Assembly: GCA_027943335.1 (NCBI GenBank)
Contig: BSBK01006431.1
Coordinates: 606,001-670,000 of the forward strand
Length of the DNA: 64,000 nt
DNA from: Chamaecyparis obtusa
Taxonomy: Eukaryota; Streptophyta; Pinopsida; Cupressales; Cupressaceae
Reading direction: 5' to 3'
Shown: one piece after another, positions 62,003 to 64,000 of the stretch
Layout of the letters: every line of letters starts with the position of its first letter
How positions within the stretch are numbered: the first letter of the stretch is position 1
Notes under the pieces: generated by a model
The model's database searches: none
Told to the model about the DNA's origin: nothing
Seen by the model: the letters and a program-made list of their open reading frames with translations, nothing else
Program-made: the position numbers and the translations under genes

Positions 62003-62344
62003 ATAAAGTTTTAGTGATGCATCAACCAGAACATGTTGAAGATCAATCAGTTGATGCAACATAGTCAGGGAATCATTGCATATGAATTAGTACATAAGGT
62101 ATATTGATATTTACCAAAATTGTGTAAGTTGTCTTTGGCATGTGTTTTCAAAGAGGGAGAGTTTGTTGTCATTTCAAGAAATTTCTAAGAAGAATAATTT
62201 GAGAAGTTAAGAGGGAGAGTTCTCAATCAGAGAAAGAAGTTTGAAGATGATGGGAATCAAAATGAAGCTAAGGATATGTTTCTTACTCTTGGTTTCTCTG
62301 TGAAATTTCATTGTGCTATGACATGTTGTGTTGCCATCAATGCC

Positions 62345-62356
62345 AAAGAGGGAGAT
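62345..62356 (+). other. Copia polypurine tract
   Basis: AAAGAGGGAGAT directly precedes the 3' LTR. The same tract occurs in the nested copia. Bases 62,003-62,344 are the 3' untranslated leader to it, without other features apart from a second purine run, AAAGAGGGAGAG, near 62,150. Confidence 0.93.
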
Positions 62357-63514
62357 TGTTGGATACAATTGTCTGAAGGACATTGTTGGATTAGCTATGT
62401 GTTGTCTTTGATGTCACACAAATGTCATATCAATTATCGCTCTCAGTATCTACCAAGCTCAGTCGGTCAACTAGGCTATTTTTAGTGCAACTGAGTTCTC
62501 TCGGGCGTCTAAAGGAAACATGACAGGGTAACAGTGTTAACCGAGCCTCCTCGGTTATCGAAGGAAAATTAGTGGTTACCGAGCTCTCTCGGTCTCCAAA
62601 GGATGTTGCAGAATTCACTGTGGTTACCGAGTTCTCTCGGTCACCGAAGGAAATCTTTTCAGGATTAATGTTTACCGAGTAAGGTCAGCCCTTTCAAAGA
62701 ATTTTGTTCTTACAGTTTGTTTATCCCAGCTGACTGCTATAATAATTATTAGTGCTGACTTGAAAATCTAAATGATTATGAAATGGCATATATATATATA
62801 GAAGGTAAAGTGGTGAATAATAGATATACAACATGCAAAATTTATTTTGAAGAAAGGTGTGTGCGAATTTTGAAGGATGGTCAGATATCCTTGAGGAGTA
62901 GCAAAGATTTAATTGATCAGTAAGGATCTAGTGAAACAGAACATAGATCTATATTCAACAATTTAGTTGCAGGTCATTTCATTGTTACTCTCTAGCAATT
63001 GTAGCAGTGATATCAAAATCTCTTAACCGAGTTGGTTTAACAACCATTTTGTAAATCCTCTAACAAGGTAACAGTTCTATTGAATTTTTTCAAGACCTCT
63101 TACAAGGCCACTCCTAGCAGGGTGATTAAATCCTCTAACAAGGTCACACCTAACAGTGTGTTTTGTAACCTTTTACCGGGTTGGCTTCTAACCGGGCATC
63201 ACTTCAAAAGAGTGAAAAATAGTAACCAGTTACATTGGTGGTTTTTCCCATATTGGGTTTCCATGGTAAATTTGGTGTCTCTTGTGTTCATGTTATTTTC
63301 TTTATTCATGTAAGTTGATCAGTGATGAATGCTTAAGAACAGTTTAATTATTACACACTTCAAGGATCAAGTTTTCAACATTTCTTTGTATATTTACCGA
63401 GTGGCACGGTAAATAATTTGTTAAGATATTTAAGGGATCAGTGGTAATATTTTTGTGGTTAATTGATTCACCCCCCCCCCCCGCCTCTTAGTTACTGCAT
63501 CTATATTTCCAACA
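62357..63514 (+). repeat. Copia 3' LTR, 1,158 bp
   Basis: This is the partner of 56,599-57,754. It has a longer C-tract (63,471-63,482) and keeps the ACCGAG array at 62,452-62,692, where the first motif has become ACCAAG and the second CTGAG. Confidence 0.96.
62452..62692 (+). promoter_or_regulatory. ACCGAG/CTCGGT dyad array, 3' LTR copy
   Basis: This copy keeps four good ACCGAG motifs. Several right half-sites that are mutated in the 5' LTR are intact here (CCTCGGTTATCG, CTCTCGGTCTCC), so the ancestral unit can be read by comparing the two. Confidence 0.7.
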
Positions 63515-63519
63515 CTATG
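63515..63519. other. Copia target-site duplication, right copy (CTATG)
   Basis: This matches 56,594-56,598. Confidence 0.95.
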
Positions 63520-64000
63520 CTCCCAATGGTAACCCTAACTCCGCTAAGGATCCCAATAAACTCTAATCATACACTCATTAACATCAGTCGATACTTGAAA
63601 CCATTTTTTCTTCTTTTCCAAACTATTCAGTCCTGCACTATCCTACCAGTACAATAGTGAGGGTTTTTTTAATCTTTTTTACAAATTCATGGTGAAAATA
63701 ATAGAAATCTGTGTTCGTACAAGACAGTCAATATGAAATTGCAGAACAAAGTTATAAGATGTTTGAACTTGATCTAATATGCACCACACATATTGAAAAC
63801 ACTCCTCAGGTATGGTTTATGGACCTACATATTGATATTAATGCTTTGTATTGACTCATTTTTCAAATAAATTGGATAGTTTTAAGTTATACATAATGAC
63901 ATATAGAAGTTATTTTAGTATTTTTTTTTGCATCTAGAGAACATTTTGTTCTTGACTTGCCAATTGAAATGTTATGCCTAGTTTTGAAAATATTTTACAC
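63520..64000. other. Right flank, with a short dispersed repeat
   Basis: 63,537-63,583 (AAGGATCCCAATAA, then AATCATACACTCATTAA) matches 33,119-33,165, so both are pieces of one repeat. No gene is seen in the rest. Confidence 0.45.

Larger units (their letters stand above)
56599..63514 (+). mobile_element. Full-length Ty1/copia retrotransposon, 6.9 kb
   Basis: LTRs of 1,156 and 1,158 bp run from TGTTGGATACAATTG to ATTTCCAACA, with CTATG on both sides. The tRNA-iMet primer site, purine tract and gag-PR-INT-RT-RNaseH order are all present on the plus strand. LTRs differ by about 50 bases by eye (about 4%), older than the gypsy insertion and younger than the nested copia. I lean towards the Tork/TNT1-like side of copia, with low certainty. 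Premature stops and one frameshift make it non-autonomous now. Confidence 0.97.

Overview
This is plant nuclear DNA made almost entirely of transposable elements. No intact host gene can be supported. The evidence is plant-type LINE, Ty3/gypsy, Ty1/copia and CACTA proteins, initiator-Met tRNA primer sites (TGGTATCAGAGC), long AT-rich spacers, long TA microsatellites and intron-containing transposase pseudogenes. The very long LTRs, the density of mixed-age elements and the protein style suggest a gymnosperm, possibly of the yew/cedar group. That taxonomic call is an impression and was not tested.

Layout. 1-7.3 kb: a decayed L1-type LINE on the minus strand (ORF1 with DUF4283 and a zinc knuckle; ORF2 with endonuclease, reverse transcriptase, zf-RVT and RNase H). 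A further long coding-like frame lies just downstream of ORF2, and no poly(A) separates them. 7.3-14.1 kb: two (TA)n microsatellites and a possible non-autonomous LTR-element remnant carrying three tandem arrays (132 bp, 55 bp, and a 204-bp higher-order array of palindromes). 14.1-17.5 kb: unassigned sequence with one exon-like fragment. 17.5-30.1 kb: a complete Ty3/gypsy chromovirus-like element on the minus strand. It has 3,884-bp LTRs about 0.8% diverged by eye, a CATCA target duplication, a perfect tRNA-iMet primer site and one gag-pol frame broken by seven stops.

30.1-33.6 kb: copies of a dispersed repeat, two of them forming an inverted pair, a second copy of the exon-like fragment, and a foldback hairpin. 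33.6-54 kb: an irregular repeat array followed by an old CACTA (En/Spm) element with a TNP2-type transposase pseudogene and a second, TNPA-type gene. A minus-strand Ty1/copia element (41,697-50,370, TSD CAAGG) is inserted between them, and one of its LTRs carries a 1,000-bp terminal-inverted-repeat element. The nesting order is therefore CACTA, then copia, then the small DNA element. 54-56.6 kb: unassigned sequence with a dispersed-repeat copy. 56.6-63.5 kb: a full-length Ty1/copia element on the plus strand (TSD CTATG, LTRs about 4% diverged by eye) related to the nested one. 63.5-64 kb: flanking sequence.

How the parts relate. Nearly all premature stops I could place in the LINE and gypsy genes are TAG or TGA where CAG or CGA would fit, as expected from deamination of methylated CG and CHG cytosines. 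The strongest candidates for something new are the extra LINE frame, the triple hairpin in the gypsy LTR, the 204-bp palindrome array, the ACCGAG/CTCGGT array in the copia LTRs, and the 1-kb element with an AACA target duplication.
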